From positions 4,087,501-4,151,500 of the forward strand of contig CP034120.1 in the NCBI GenBank assembly GCA_003856375.1: a stretch of 64,000 bases of DNA. Direction: 5' to 3'. A model generated the notes under the pieces. The model was given only the letters and a program-made list of their open reading frames with translations, was not told the origin of the DNA and searched no databases. Both the position numbers and the translations under genes were made by a program. Within the stretch, counting starts at the first letter, position 1; the number at the start of each line of letters is the position of its first letter. The DNA is from Glaciecola amylolytica (GTDB lineage Bacteria; Bacteroidota; Bacteroidia; Flavobacteriales_D; Crocinitomicaceae). Shown piece after piece: positions 34,878 through 43,243 of the stretch.

Positions 34878-34891
34878 TTTCACGTGGAACA
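34876..34891. other. parS-like site 6 (overlaps methyltransferase start)
   Basis: Core GTTTCACGTGGAAC (34877-34890). It spans the mnmG stop and contains the GTG start of the next gene. Confidence 0.65.
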
Positions 34892-35759
34892 TTTAAACCA
34901 ATCAACTTGCCCCTCTTGCGGAGCACAATCTTTTAGTACGTATTTGACAGTTAAAGATCACTTTCTTTCAAAGGAATCCTTTAATCTGGATCTTTGTGAT
35001 AACTGTCAGTTGCTGTTCACAAATCCGAGACCAACACTGGAAAAAATCGGCGATTACTATAAATCGGAAGAGTATGTTTCGCACAGTTCAACTAAGAAAG
35101 GAATCGTTAATCGCGTTTATGCAAAAGTTCGTTCTTATACCTTAAAGAAGAAAATAGCTTTGTTGCAAGAGTTAGTTTCCGGTAAAGATCTTTTGGATAT
35201 CGGAGCAGGAACCGGCCACTTTTTAGCTAAAGCAAAAGAATCCGGTTTTCATGTTTTAGGTTTGGAACCGGATGAAGATGCACGAAAAGTTGCTTTGTCT
35301 GAAAATGGAATTGAACTGAAGGATTTGAATTTGCTCCATCATTTGAACCAGAAATTCAATGCAATTACCATGTGGCATGTTTTGGAACATGTTTACAACC
35401 TGCAGGAAGATCTGGAAAAGATTTCGTCTTTGGTAAATCAGGATGGTGTTTTAATTATTGCCGTTCCAAATTATACCTCTTTCGATGCTCAGTACTACAA
35501 AGAATTCTGGGCGGCTTATGATGTTCCACGTCACCTGTATCACTTTTCCCCGAAATCACTTATTCCGTTAGTTGAGTCAAAAGGATTGAAATTTGAAAAA
35601 ATGCTTCCTATGAAATTTGACAGTTACTATGTTTCGATGCTGAGTGAAAAATACAAGGGCGGATCTCTGCTGAAAGCGATGAGAATCGGATTTTTGTCAA
35701 ATATGAAAGCAAAGGAAGGTTTGTCGAGTTCTCAGATCTATATTTTCCGCAAGAAATAG
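34884..35759 (+). CDS. SAM-dependent class I methyltransferase with N-terminal zinc ribbon
   Basis: 291 aa. The GTG start at 34884 is forced: the frame is closed by the mnmG TAG two codons earlier. Residues 6-45 hold two CxxC pairs (CPSCG, CDNCQ), a zinc-binding head. The SAM site is DIGAGTGHFLAKA near 108-120, followed by LEPDE. Methylase motif WHVLEHV near 170. It resembles Bacteroidota sugar/lipid-type methyltransferases; the substrate is unknown. It lies in frame right behind mnmG, likely co-transcribed. Confidence 0.85.
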   Translation: MEHLNQSTCPSCGAQSFSTYLTVKDHFLSKESFNLDLCDNCQLLFTNPRPTLEKIGDYYKSEEYVSHSSTKKGIVNRVYAKVRSYTLKKKIALLQELVSGKDLLDIGAGTGHFLAKAKESGFHVLGLEPDEDARKVALSENGIELKDLNLLHHLNQKFNAITMWHVLEHVYNLQEDLEKISSLVNQDGVLIIAVPNYTSFDAQYYKEFWAAYDVPRHLYHFSPKSLIPLVESKGLKFEKMLPMKFDSYYVSMLSEKYKGGSLLKAMRIGFLSNMKAKEGLSSSQIYIFRKK

Positions 35760-36023
35760 TGTTTTTAGCCCTTTTGAGAGCGGTTTGCTGTGTTTGAAAG
35801 GGAAACACCTTGCTTGTGTGCCGATCTGCCCGCAAATCAAGTGAAATTTTTAACTTTTTTACCGGTTTTCCGGGCGATTTAGAGATTTTTCGACTTCATA
35901 CGAAATGTTTTTTGAAGATGAAAGAATAATCAATGTCAGGATTGAAATTTTGCGCTCCTCGCTTTTTTATAAAGAGCAAACAAAAAAGAATAAGGGTTTG
36001 TACAAAAAATGAAAAGGTGATTT

Positions 36024-37934
36024 TTAATTATTCGGTTCAATCCAATCTCCGTTTTCACGAATCAGATCAATCAAGGCATCCACAGCCTCACTTTCCGAAA
36101 CATTTTTCTTTACCACGGTTTTTTCTTTGTAGAGATTGATTTTCCCAGGACCTGTTCCAACGTATCCGTAATCTGCATCCGCCATTTCTCCCGGACCGTT
36201 TACAATGCATCCCATAATGCCGATTTTGAGTCCTTTCAGGTGGGAAGTCCGCTCACGAATTTTTGCGGTGGTTTCCTGAAGATCAAACAACGTTCTTCCG
36301 CAAGAAGGGCACGAAATGTATTCTGTTTTTGAAATGCGTGTTCTGGTAGCCTGGAGAATCCCGAAAGACAAACTGTTCAGATCCACGATGGGTTGTGGTG
36401 CTGTGATCCAGATTCCGTCGCCAAAACCATCAACGAAATGGATTCCTGCATCAGAACTTGCATACAATTGCAGCTTTTCCAAATCAGAAATCTCGTAATT
36501 CAATTTGATGATAACTGGAACCTTGTTGTTTAATTCCGCTAATTCGTGTTGAAATTTGCGGATTAACTGTGTTTTTTGCTGCTCCTGACTTTCTATGATA
36601 TAAACGACATTGCTTGTCGGGAGCTTGGATACATCCGGATTTTGATCCAGATCCACTTGAATAAATGCAAGTTCTTCCGGTTTGTTTTGAGCATATTCTT
36701 GCAGCGAACAAAGAGGGTATGCATCCGGTCTCTGGTGTTTTTTCCAGGTTTCATAGTTCTGTATCAAGCGAATAGTTCCCGGAATTTCAAAATCTATCGT
36801 TTTGTCTCCGATATAAACATAGTCTGCCGCCTGGTCTGCAATATTCCATTTGTCCAATTGCTCAGAATAGGAATATCCAAAACCAAAAAAATTAGTTGAA
36901 ACTATTTCTTTCTTTTTTGATAAATCTGCAAAAACAATTGAAGTATTACTTCCGCCAATGTTTAATAATGGATTTGTAATTCGCTTGTTATAATGGAAAA
37001 AGTCAAAGTTTATTTTGGATGAAAAATTTAGTTCTTTATTTGAAATAGTGTCAAACTTTTGAAGTAGTTTTTGTGCTACCGGAATTTCGAATTCGGGATC
37101 TTCTGTCAAAGAAACACGAATAGTGTCCCCTAGCCCGTCTTCCAACAATGCACCAATCCCGACTGCAGATTTGATTCTTCCGTCTTCCCCGTCACCGGCT
37201 TCCGTTACTCCGAGATGCAAAGGATAGTTCATCCCCTGCTCTTTCATCGTTTGAACCAGCAGACGATAGGCCTGAACCATTACGAGCGTATTGCTTGCTT
37301 TCATCGAAATGACCAGATCGTGGTAATCATTTTTGCGGCAAATATGTATGAATTCCATAGCCGATTGAACCATTCCTTCAGGTGTATCCCCGTATCTGCT
37401 CAGAATCCGGTCGGAAAGTGACCCGTGATTTGTTCCGATCCGCATAGCTGCTCCCTGTTCTTTGCAAAGCAAAACCAAAGGAGTAAATTTCTCTTCGATG
37501 CGGTCTAGTTCGGCTTGATAGCTTTCTTCAGTGTAGTCAATTTCTTCAAATTTCTTTTTGTCGGCATAATTCCCCGGATTCACGCGTACCTTTTCAATCA
37601 GTTTTGCGGCTATTTCCGCTGCGTTCGGTGTAAAATGGATATCTGCTACCAGCGGTGTGTTGTAACCGCGTTTAACGAGCTCTTTTTTGATGACCCGGAG
37701 GTTTTCAGCTTCTTTCTTTGACGGAGCGGTCAGACGTACCAATTCACAACCTGCGTCAATCATGCGGATCGATTGTTCAACAGAACCCTGGGTGTCCATC
37801 GTATCTGTTGTTGTCATGGACTGAATTCTGATTGGGTTGGAACCGCCGATTGGAGTGATTCCTACTTTTACCTCACATGTTTCGAAGCGTCCGCGATTAA
37901 ATAAATCATTACAGAAATGAATTTTTTCCGACAT
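36024..37934 (-). CDS. ispG: 4-hydroxy-3-methylbut-2-enyl diphosphate synthase (IspG/GcpE), long type
   Basis: 636 aa from ATG 37934 (MSEKIHF). It makes HMBPP in the MEP isoprenoid pathway using a 4Fe-4S cluster. N-terminal TIM barrel (IGGSNPIRIQSMTTTDTMD) and C-terminal cluster domain with CPSCGRTLFDL and GCIVNGPGEMADADYGYVG. The usual bacterial length is about 370-410; the extra about 230 residues form the middle insert seen in Bacteroidota, Chlamydia and plants. The ORF start at 37952 (TTG) sits right below a -7 box and is rejected. Confidence 0.95.
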   Translation of the reverse strand: MSEKIHFCNDLFNRGRFETCEVKVGITPIGGSNPIRIQSMTTTDTMDTQGSVEQSIRMIDAGCELVRLTAPSKKEAENLRVIKKELVKRGYNTPLVADIHFTPNAAEIAAKLIEKVRVNPGNYADKKKFEEIDYTEESYQAELDRIEEKFTPLVLLCKEQGAAMRIGTNHGSLSDRILSRYGDTPEGMVQSAMEFIHICRKNDYHDLVISMKASNTLVMVQAYRLLVQTMKEQGMNYPLHLGVTEAGDGEDGRIKSAVGIGALLEDGLGDTIRVSLTEDPEFEIPVAQKLLQKFDTISNKELNFSSKINFDFFHYNKRITNPLLNIGGSNTSIVFADLSKKKEIVSTNFFGFGYSYSEQLDKWNIADQAADYVYIGDKTIDFEIPGTIRLIQNYETWKKHQRPDAYPLCSLQEYAQNKPEELAFIQVDLDQNPDVSKLPTSNVVYIIESQEQQKTQLIRKFQHELAELNNKVPVIIKLNYEISDLEKLQLYASSDAGIHFVDGFGDGIWITAPQPIVDLNSLSFGILQATRTRISKTEYISCPSCGRTLFDLQETTAKIRERTSHLKGLKIGIMGCIVNGPGEMADADYGYVGTGPGKINLYKEKTVVKKNVSESEAVDALIDLIRENGDWIEPNN

Positions 37935-37954
37935 TCTAAAGAAATTGTACAATG

Positions 37955-37962
37955 CAAAAGTA
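37955..37962 (-). promoter_or_regulatory. -7 promoter box (TACTTTTG) of ispG
   Basis: Exact TAnnTTTG match on the minus strand, 20 nt before ATG 37934. No clear -33 TTG. Confidence 0.55.
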
Positions 37963-37973
37963 CGGAATGAATT

Positions 37974-38276
37974 TCAGTGTTTCACGTCTTCTATCAGCAT
38001 TTGAATCAATTGACTTGCCTCGTTTTTCAGATAGTAGTTTCCCTCGAATTCTTTGTAGTCTGAATAGACGAGGTCGGCATAGATTAGTTCTTGAATATGC
38101 CTGGAAACCGTTGCCTGTGCCAGAGTTGTAATCGATTGGAAAGTGTCATTGGTAGCCCGCCGATTTTCGAAAAGGTATTTCATCATCGTAATTCTTGCAG
38201 GATGTCCCAGAGCTTTGGCAATTCTGGCCAATTGCAGTGTTTGGTCCGGATACGGATGCATTTTTGTTATTCCCAT
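37974..38276 (-). CDS. ArsR-type helix-turn-helix regulator
   Basis: 100 aa from ATG 38276 (MGITKMHPYP). Winged-helix fold: LARIAKALGHPARITMMKYLFE, then TLAQATVSRHIQELIYADLV as the recognition segment. No CxC metal site is seen, so it is unlikely to be a classic metal sensor. It lies 40 bp from ispG, same strand and upstream, so possibly read together. Confidence 0.88.
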   Translation of the reverse strand: MGITKMHPYPDQTLQLARIAKALGHPARITMMKYLFENRRATNDTFQSITTLAQATVSRHIQELIYADLVYSDYKEFEGNYYLKNEASQLIQMLIEDVKH

Positions 38277-38400
38277 GGTGACTTCTTTCTTATTTAATTT
38301 AGGAAAAAAGATCATTTGAAAAAAGGGTTTTTTTGTTAAAATTGTTTGCGAAATAATTGGAAATGAGACTTTTTACATTCTGAAATCCCCTGTTTTCGAC

Positions 38401-38438
38401 CGGTTCGCAATATTGCGATATGGCAAATTTGCAATATT
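38401..38438. repeat. dispersed repeat CGGTTCG..AATATTGCGATAT, copy 2
   Basis: Matches copy 1 (26288) over about 32 nt with 3 changes. It lies between the ArsR gene and a secreted protein gene; a partial version is at 39614-39637. Confidence 0.6.
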
Positions 38439-38492
38439 TAAATTTGACATTTTCGCCGAAAAAATGAAAGAATCCGCACAAGCTGACTGCCC

Positions 38493-38966
38493 TCAATTCA
38501 ACCTCAAAACACCACGAACAACCTGATAACTAAAACTATACAACGAATCAATCGCCTCATCTTTAAAATACCCCGGCTCCCAATCGAAATTTTGTTTGAT
38601 CAGAAACGTCAGAATTTCCTGATTCAACTCCTTATTCTTCGTAACAACCTCTGACCAACCGATCGCTTTTCCTTCACAATTGATCAGAACACTCACCATT
38701 CCCCTGCCCTTGAAATCCGGATTGTTTTTCAGGAAGGAAAGCTCATTGTTCAATTGTTCGATCAACTCTTCTTTGCTGACAGAGCATCTTGGTTCAACCT
38801 CCCCCTCATTTCCGTTGTAAAGCTCAAAAACATCCTTTGCCGGAGTGCACATTCCATCTACTTTCTTGCGAAGCATCACGCGTTTGGGCTTTTCTTCCGG
38901 AACTTCTTGCTGGGCCACAGAATGAAATGAAGTCAAGAGTAAAAGGAGTATCAATTTTGTATTCAT
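38493..38966 (-). CDS. secreted TonB C-terminal-like small protein
   Basis: 157 aa with signal peptide (MNTKLILLLLLTSFHSVAQ). The rest (GMVSVLINCEGKAIGWSEVV, and LIKQNFDWEPGYFKDE) resembles the energy-transducer/TonB C-terminal fold of Bacteroidota, where the common pattern is xVxFxVxxxGxI. One CTPA and one RCSV Cys may pair. Function unknown. Confidence 0.6.
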   Translation of the reverse strand: MNTKLILLLLLTSFHSVAQQEVPEEKPKRVMLRKKVDGMCTPAKDVFELYNGNEGEVEPRCSVSKEELIEQLNNELSFLKNNPDFKGRGMVSVLINCEGKAIGWSEVVTKNKELNQEILTFLIKQNFDWEPGYFKDEAIDSLYSFSYQVVRGVLRLN

Positions 38967-39006
38967 AAAGAGAAATTAATTTTTAATACCGAAACAAGGT
39001 TTTCTT

Positions 39007-39600
39007 TCATGGGATTTCTTCGACGAAAAGAAACATTGGTTTATCCGTTATAAGCTCAATATTCTTTCTGTTTTTATGCAATTTGAATTTGTAATAGCAA
39101 ACGAAATCGGTTTTTTTATCAATAGTCCCCCATCCATAAACGAAGACCTCATATCTTTTTTCAGACCGTGATTTCGAATAGGGATAAACCAGATAGTAAA
39201 CCTCATTGTTGTCTTTTGCAAGTGCTGAATCCAGGATGGAAATGCAATCCATCATTTTTATCCGTTGGATGAGTCTTTCTACTAATTTCTCTTCTGCTTC
39301 GATTTCTTTTTCAAATATTTGATGCCAGTTCTCTCCATACTTTAGTGAAATCAAAGAATCTGTACGCTTGTTAGATCTGTCTGCACTATCTTTTAATTGT
39401 GGCGAAATCAAACAGTTCGCAACACTTTTGAAAGAAATGCCCCATCGGTCTGCAATAATCGCTTTTGCGTTTTCATGAATATTATTTCTTTTAAGACCGT
39501 ATTCAAGTATCTCGAAATCAGGCGAACTGTTTTCCTGCCCGTTTACGAAAAAGGTAAACATCCAACAAATGAGGCAAATACAGTTTTTAGGGAATCTCAT
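39007..39600 (-). CDS. secreted protein of unknown function
   Basis: 197 aa with a Cys-containing hydrophobic N-terminus (CICLICWMFTFFVNGQ). The body is polar and beta-rich with no motif I recognise. On the same strand as the neighbours, 40 bp from the previous gene, so perhaps one transcript with it. Confidence 0.55.
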   Translation of the reverse strand: MRFPKNCICLICWMFTFFVNGQENSSPDFEILEYGLKRNNIHENAKAIIADRWGISFKSVANCLISPQLKDSADRSNKRTDSLISLKYGENWHQIFEKEIEAEEKLVERLIQRIKMMDCISILDSALAKDNNEVYYLVYPYSKSRSEKRYEVFVYGWGTIDKKTDFVCYYKFKLHKNRKNIELITDKPMFLFVEEIP

Positions 39601-39674
39601 AACACGATGGATTTAGGTAATGCGAGATATTGCAAATTAACAGAAACTGCTCAGATAATTGAAAATTAGTCAGA

Positions 39675-40589
39675 TTATTTTCTTTTTGCATAATGCACAT
39701 TCCCGCAGCAATGCTTGAACTTCTCGCCGCTATCACAAACACATGGGTCGTTTCTCCCGATCACCGGCCTGTTCTTAACCAGTTTCCGGTCAGCCATTTT
39801 TTGATTGAAGATTTTCTCAAGCAAAGCATACAATTCCGGATGTTTCTCTTCCAGTAATTTCGGGCGCTCGAAAAAATATTCGCTGATCACAGAAAAGAAT
39901 TCAGCCTTGTTCGTTGCTCCATAAGGATTAACGTCCGATTTTCCGGCATAAATCCGGTCAATTTCCTTGTTCATGGAGTCAATCCACGGAATGGCATATT
40001 GACGTTCCATCAACAACTTGGGAAGACCGTCGATCTGACCGTCCGACTTATCAATTAAATGCACAAATTCATGAATGGCAGTGTTTTGCTTATCGGATTC
40101 GTTTTTGAAACCGAGCCGGAGAGCTTCCTTCGACAAAATCATGATTCCTTCCATGCTTTGATTTCCGACCATTCCCAAAATTCTGCGTTCGGAATCCCCT
40201 TCGAATTCAAAGTTCTCATTGAACATTCTGGGATAAAGCAACACTTCGCGGATATTGGTGTATTTCCAGGAATCGAAACCAAAAATCGGAATAATGGCAC
40301 TGGAAGCAACGAGCAATTTATCGCTTAATTCCACATCTGTTTTGACTCCCGTAATCCGGCAATTGAGCAGAAATTCCTGAACCTTATATTCAAAACGTCT
40401 TTGCTCTTCCTCGTTTAAAGAATCGTAGAACAAAACTTCCTGCTCCAGAAAAGATTTCCATTCCTTTGGAAAAGGTTCTGAGGGAGTTTTCCATTTCTGA
40501 TGAGCTGCTTTTCTGTAAGATCTCAAGCCTAAAATCAGGATGCAGAATACAAAAACGACGATGATAATTTGTATGGTCTCAATGTTCAT
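39675..40589 (-). CDS. MtfA-like zinc peptidase with C-terminal SEC-C motif
   Basis: 304 aa. One N-terminal membrane helix (about 6-24) then an M90/MtfA domain: zinc motif HEFVH in AIHEFVHLIDKSDG near 172-186, and a later Glu (AEFFSVISEYFF). The C-terminus is a SEC-C zinc motif (GRNDPCVCDSGEKFKHCCG). MtfA of E. coli titrates the repressor Mlc; this role is not known in Bacteroidota. The SEC-C tail suggests a zinc-stabilised interaction. Membrane-anchored. Confidence 0.88.
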   Translation of the reverse strand: MNIETIQIIIVVFVFCILILGLRSYRKAAHQKWKTPSEPFPKEWKSFLEQEVLFYDSLNEEEQRRFEYKVQEFLLNCRITGVKTDVELSDKLLVASSAIIPIFGFDSWKYTNIREVLLYPRMFNENFEFEGDSERRILGMVGNQSMEGIMILSKEALRLGFKNESDKQNTAIHEFVHLIDKSDGQIDGLPKLLMERQYAIPWIDSMNKEIDRIYAGKSDVNPYGATNKAEFFSVISEYFFERPKLLEEKHPELYALLEKIFNQKMADRKLVKNRPVIGRNDPCVCDSGEKFKHCCGNVHYAKRK

Positions 40590-40627
40590 ATTTTGAAATT
40601 AGCATTTTTAATTCTGAATCTTAATGG

Positions 40628-40643
40628 ATTTTCACGTGAAACA
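40628..40643. other. weaker parS-like site (14/16)
   Basis: ATTTTCACGTGAAACA differs from TGTTTCACGTGAAACA at the first two positions. In the spacer before mmcQ. Confidence 0.4.
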
Positions 40644-40677
40644 GCACCGGAAACGTCGAAATTTGTAACTTTCGGCC

Positions 40678-41028
40678 ATGCATTTCGACGAATTGATTCA
40701 TTTCTGTTTCCAGCTCCCGGGGGCTACGGAAACTTTTCCATTTGATAAGCGGACACTTGTTATCAAGGTTCAGGGAAAAATGTTTGCGCTTGTGGACGTG
40801 GAAGATCCAACGGGAATTAACCTCAAATGTGATCCCGAAAGAGCTATTGAACTGCGTGAACGTTATGACGGAATTACGCCCGGATATCACATGAGTAAAA
40901 AACACTGGAATACGGTTTCACTGCTCGGACAAGTGGATGATTCCCTGATAAAAGAGTTGATCGTACACTCTTACGATTTAATAGTTTCGTCTTTACCCAA
41001 AAAACTACGTGATGAGCTTGCGAATTGA
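40678..41028 (+). CDS. MmcQ/YjbR family protein
   Basis: 116-aa YjbR-like domain with a CyaY-like fold. PGATETFPFDKRTLVIKVQGKMFAL and the conserved GYHMSKKHWNTV are typical. Possible DNA-binding role; not demonstrated. It overlaps the S4 gene by 17 nt. Confidence 0.88.
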   Translation: MHFDELIHFCFQLPGATETFPFDKRTLVIKVQGKMFALVDVEDPTGINLKCDPERAIELRERYDGITPGYHMSKKHWNTVSLLGQVDDSLIKELIVHSYDLIVSSLPKKLRDELAN

Positions 41029-41407
41029 TAAATATGTGTGGTTCGTACGTTTGGCAAAAACGCGCACCCTGGCCACAGAAATGGTTCAGAAGAATAAGAT
41101 CAAACTGAATAATGCTCCCGTGAAAGCTTCCAAGGAAGTGAAGATAGGAGATACGGTTTCAATCATAAAAAACAATGCAACTTTCAGCTATAAAATCAAG
41201 GATTTACTGGATCGGAGAGTAGGTGCAAAGCTTGTTGCAGATTACCTGATTGATATCACAGATCCGCTGGAACTCGAAAAATTCAAAACCTATCAGGAAG
41301 CTCAAAGCGTTTATCGTGAATATGGAACCGGCCGGCCTTCCCGTAAAGACAGAGACAATTTCGACTCCTTTTTTGAGTGGTTGGAAGACGAGGATGATGA
41401 AGACTAA
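41012..41407 (+). CDS. S4-domain RNA-binding protein (Hsp15-like)
   Basis: 131 aa from ATG 41012 (MSLRIDKYVWFVRLAKTR); the GTG three bases earlier is not needed. The S4 fold covers residues 1-65 (LAKTRTLATEMVQKNKIKLNNAPVKASKEV-type text). Hsp15-like proteins rescue stalled 50S-nascent-chain complexes. A short acidic C-terminal tail (EWLEDEDDED). It overlaps mmcQ and probably shares its transcript. Confidence 0.9.
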   Translation: MSLRIDKYVWFVRLAKTRTLATEMVQKNKIKLNNAPVKASKEVKIGDTVSIIKNNATFSYKIKDLLDRRVGAKLVADYLIDITDPLELEKFKTYQEAQSVYREYGTGRPSRKDRDNFDSFFEWLEDEDDED

Positions 41408-41431
41408 CTAAAACCACATAAACCATTATTC

Positions 41432-43126
41432 ATGTCAAAACCGCTCTATGTTCTGGGAACAGGACTTTCACACAACGGATCGGCTGTTCTTTTGAAAGAC
41501 GGAGTTGTTTGCGTTGCGATTGAAAAAGAACGCATTACGAGAATCAAACATCAGGGAGGAAACGACACGGATGCCATTCTGTATTGTCTGAATGCGGAAG
41601 GAATCACGCTTGCAGATGTCGATTTGGTAGTTCAAAGCGCCAATTTTGAAACACCGGATCGGGACCGTTTTCACGGGAAACGGTTGTTTGCCGATTTTCC
41701 GGATCTTCCCCTGATAACGATTTCACACCATTTGGCGCATGCATACAGTGCGGTCGGAACCTGTGATTTTGAGGACGGTGTGGTGATGGTGATTGACGGT
41801 TGCGGAAGTCCATATGAACAATGCATCGATGTTTCGCGTGGAACGGTTTTTCCTGAAAATATCGAAGAGTTGGCTCAAAGTCAGATGTACTGTGAAAAAG
41901 ACAGCTTCTATCATTTCGACGGGCAAGAATTAACACCGCTTTTAAAAGATTTCAGCCCGATAGAACAAGCTTCCGGACAAGAACTGAAATTACCCACCAC
42001 AAAACATTCCATCGGCGGATTTTATGCTGCCATCAGTCACTATGTCTTCGGAAATATGGACGATGTGGGCAAGTTGATGGGACTTGCTCCTTATGGTAAA
42101 TCCGGTGAAATCGAAAAAGAAGCATTTGAATTCAGGAATGGCTCTTTGCTGGTAAAAGACGACTGGAAACAAGAACTGAAAATGCCATCCAAAGATTACC
42201 GGTTTTTCAAAGAAAACTTTCAGTATTACGCGGATGTGGCATTTTGGGCACAGAAAGAAGTGGAAAAAGCCGTTTTCATGTGTTTTAAAGACCGTTTAAA
42301 GCGTTTTCCTCATAAAAATGTGTCTTATAGCGGCGGAGTAGCTTTAAATGCTGTAGCGAACGCTTTTTTGCTAAATGAAGGTTTGGTAAAGAATTTCTAC
42401 ATCGAACCGGCTGCCGGAGATAATGGCCTGGCTTTGGGCTGTGCCTATTACGGTTGGCTCGAAGTCTTGAAAAAACCGAAGGTGAAGCACACGGAGAGTA
42501 CTTGTTTCGGAAAAGCATATTTACCGGAAGAAATTGAAGCATCTTTGAAAGATTACCCCGAAGATTGGAGAGTGGAAACACGCGATTCGAACGAATTAAT
42601 TCAAATCACCGCTCAGTTTTTGGCCGAAGGAAAAACCATCGGCTGGTTTCAGGATCACTGCGAATTTGGTCCCAGAGCATTGGGTCATCGCAGCATTCTG
42701 GCCCATCCCGGAATAAAAGGATTGGGAGATCATATCAATGCGAACATCAAGTTTCGGGAAGATTTCAGACCCTTTGCTCCGGCTGTTTTACCTGAACTTG
42801 CTTCAGGCTATTTCCGTTCGGGAAGAAAAAGCCCCTACATGATTTTGGTAGACCATACCAAACCGGAATATGCGGATCAACTGCAGAATGTGACACATGT
42901 AAACGGAACCGCCCGCGTTCAAACAGTCGATAAAACGTGGAACAAATTGTTCTTTGAACTGATCCAGGCCTTCGAACGTGAAACCGGAATCGGGGTGCTG
43001 CTCAATACCAGCTTCAACAAGAAAGGAATGCCGATTGTCGAAACTCCGCAACAAGCCCTTGCTTTGTTTCAGGAATCAGCCTTGGATGTGTTGGTGCTGA
43101 ATGATGTTATTTTAAGGAAACTATAG
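41432..43126 (+). CDS. NodU/CmcH family carbamoyltransferase
   Basis: 564 aa. N-terminal actin-like half (GTGLSHNGSAVLLKDG, IEKERITRIKHQGG), middle SHHLAHAYSAVGTCDFEDG with the Fe-type His pair, MVIDGCG, YSGGVALNAVAN, and a C-terminal YrdC-like domain (FGPRALGHRSIL, NTSFNKKGMPIV). Enzymes of this group carbamoylate hydroxyls or antibiotics. The acceptor is unknown. It follows the S4 gene by 24 bp. Confidence 0.92.
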   Translation: MSKPLYVLGTGLSHNGSAVLLKDGVVCVAIEKERITRIKHQGGNDTDAILYCLNAEGITLADVDLVVQSANFETPDRDRFHGKRLFADFPDLPLITISHHLAHAYSAVGTCDFEDGVVMVIDGCGSPYEQCIDVSRGTVFPENIEELAQSQMYCEKDSFYHFDGQELTPLLKDFSPIEQASGQELKLPTTKHSIGGFYAAISHYVFGNMDDVGKLMGLAPYGKSGEIEKEAFEFRNGSLLVKDDWKQELKMPSKDYRFFKENFQYYADVAFWAQKEVEKAVFMCFKDRLKRFPHKNVSYSGGVALNAVANAFLLNEGLVKNFYIEPAAGDNGLALGCAYYGWLEVLKKPKVKHTESTCFGKAYLPEEIEASLKDYPEDWRVETRDSNELIQITAQFLAEGKTIGWFQDHCEFGPRALGHRSILAHPGIKGLGDHINANIKFREDFRPFAPAVLPELASGYFRSGRKSPYMILVDHTKPEYADQLQNVTHVNGTARVQTVDKTWNKLFFELIQAFERETGIGVLLNTSFNKKGMPIVETPQQALALFQESALDVLVLNDVILRKL

Positions 43127-43136
43127 CATAGTGAAA

Positions 43137-43208
43137 TCCCACAGATGCGCAGATATTGGTAGCTCCAGTGAGTCTGGTAAGCGAGCATTTATCTGTGCAT
43201 CTGTGGGA
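43137..43208. repeat. dispersed inverted-repeat element, copy 2
   Basis: Ends TCCCACAGATGCGCAGAT (43137-43154) and its complement-like partner (43191-43208) agree at 17/18 positions. Core resembles copy 1 in inverse orientation. Between the carbamoyltransferase and the VWA gene. Confidence 0.8.
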
Positions 43209-43243
43209 AATAAAAATCACAATGATTCTCGTACAACACCTTT

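Noticed and set aside
35761-36023. Gene in the spacer after the methyltransferase
   Set aside because: Only short, biased ORFs; I see no gene, terminator or repeat I can support.
37935-37952. TTG start extending ispG
   Set aside because: It lies 3 nt from the -7 box; ATG 37934 gives the family N-terminus.
41830-41845. parS-like TGTTTCGCGTGGAACG
   Set aside because: Two mismatches, one in the CACGTG core, and coding context.
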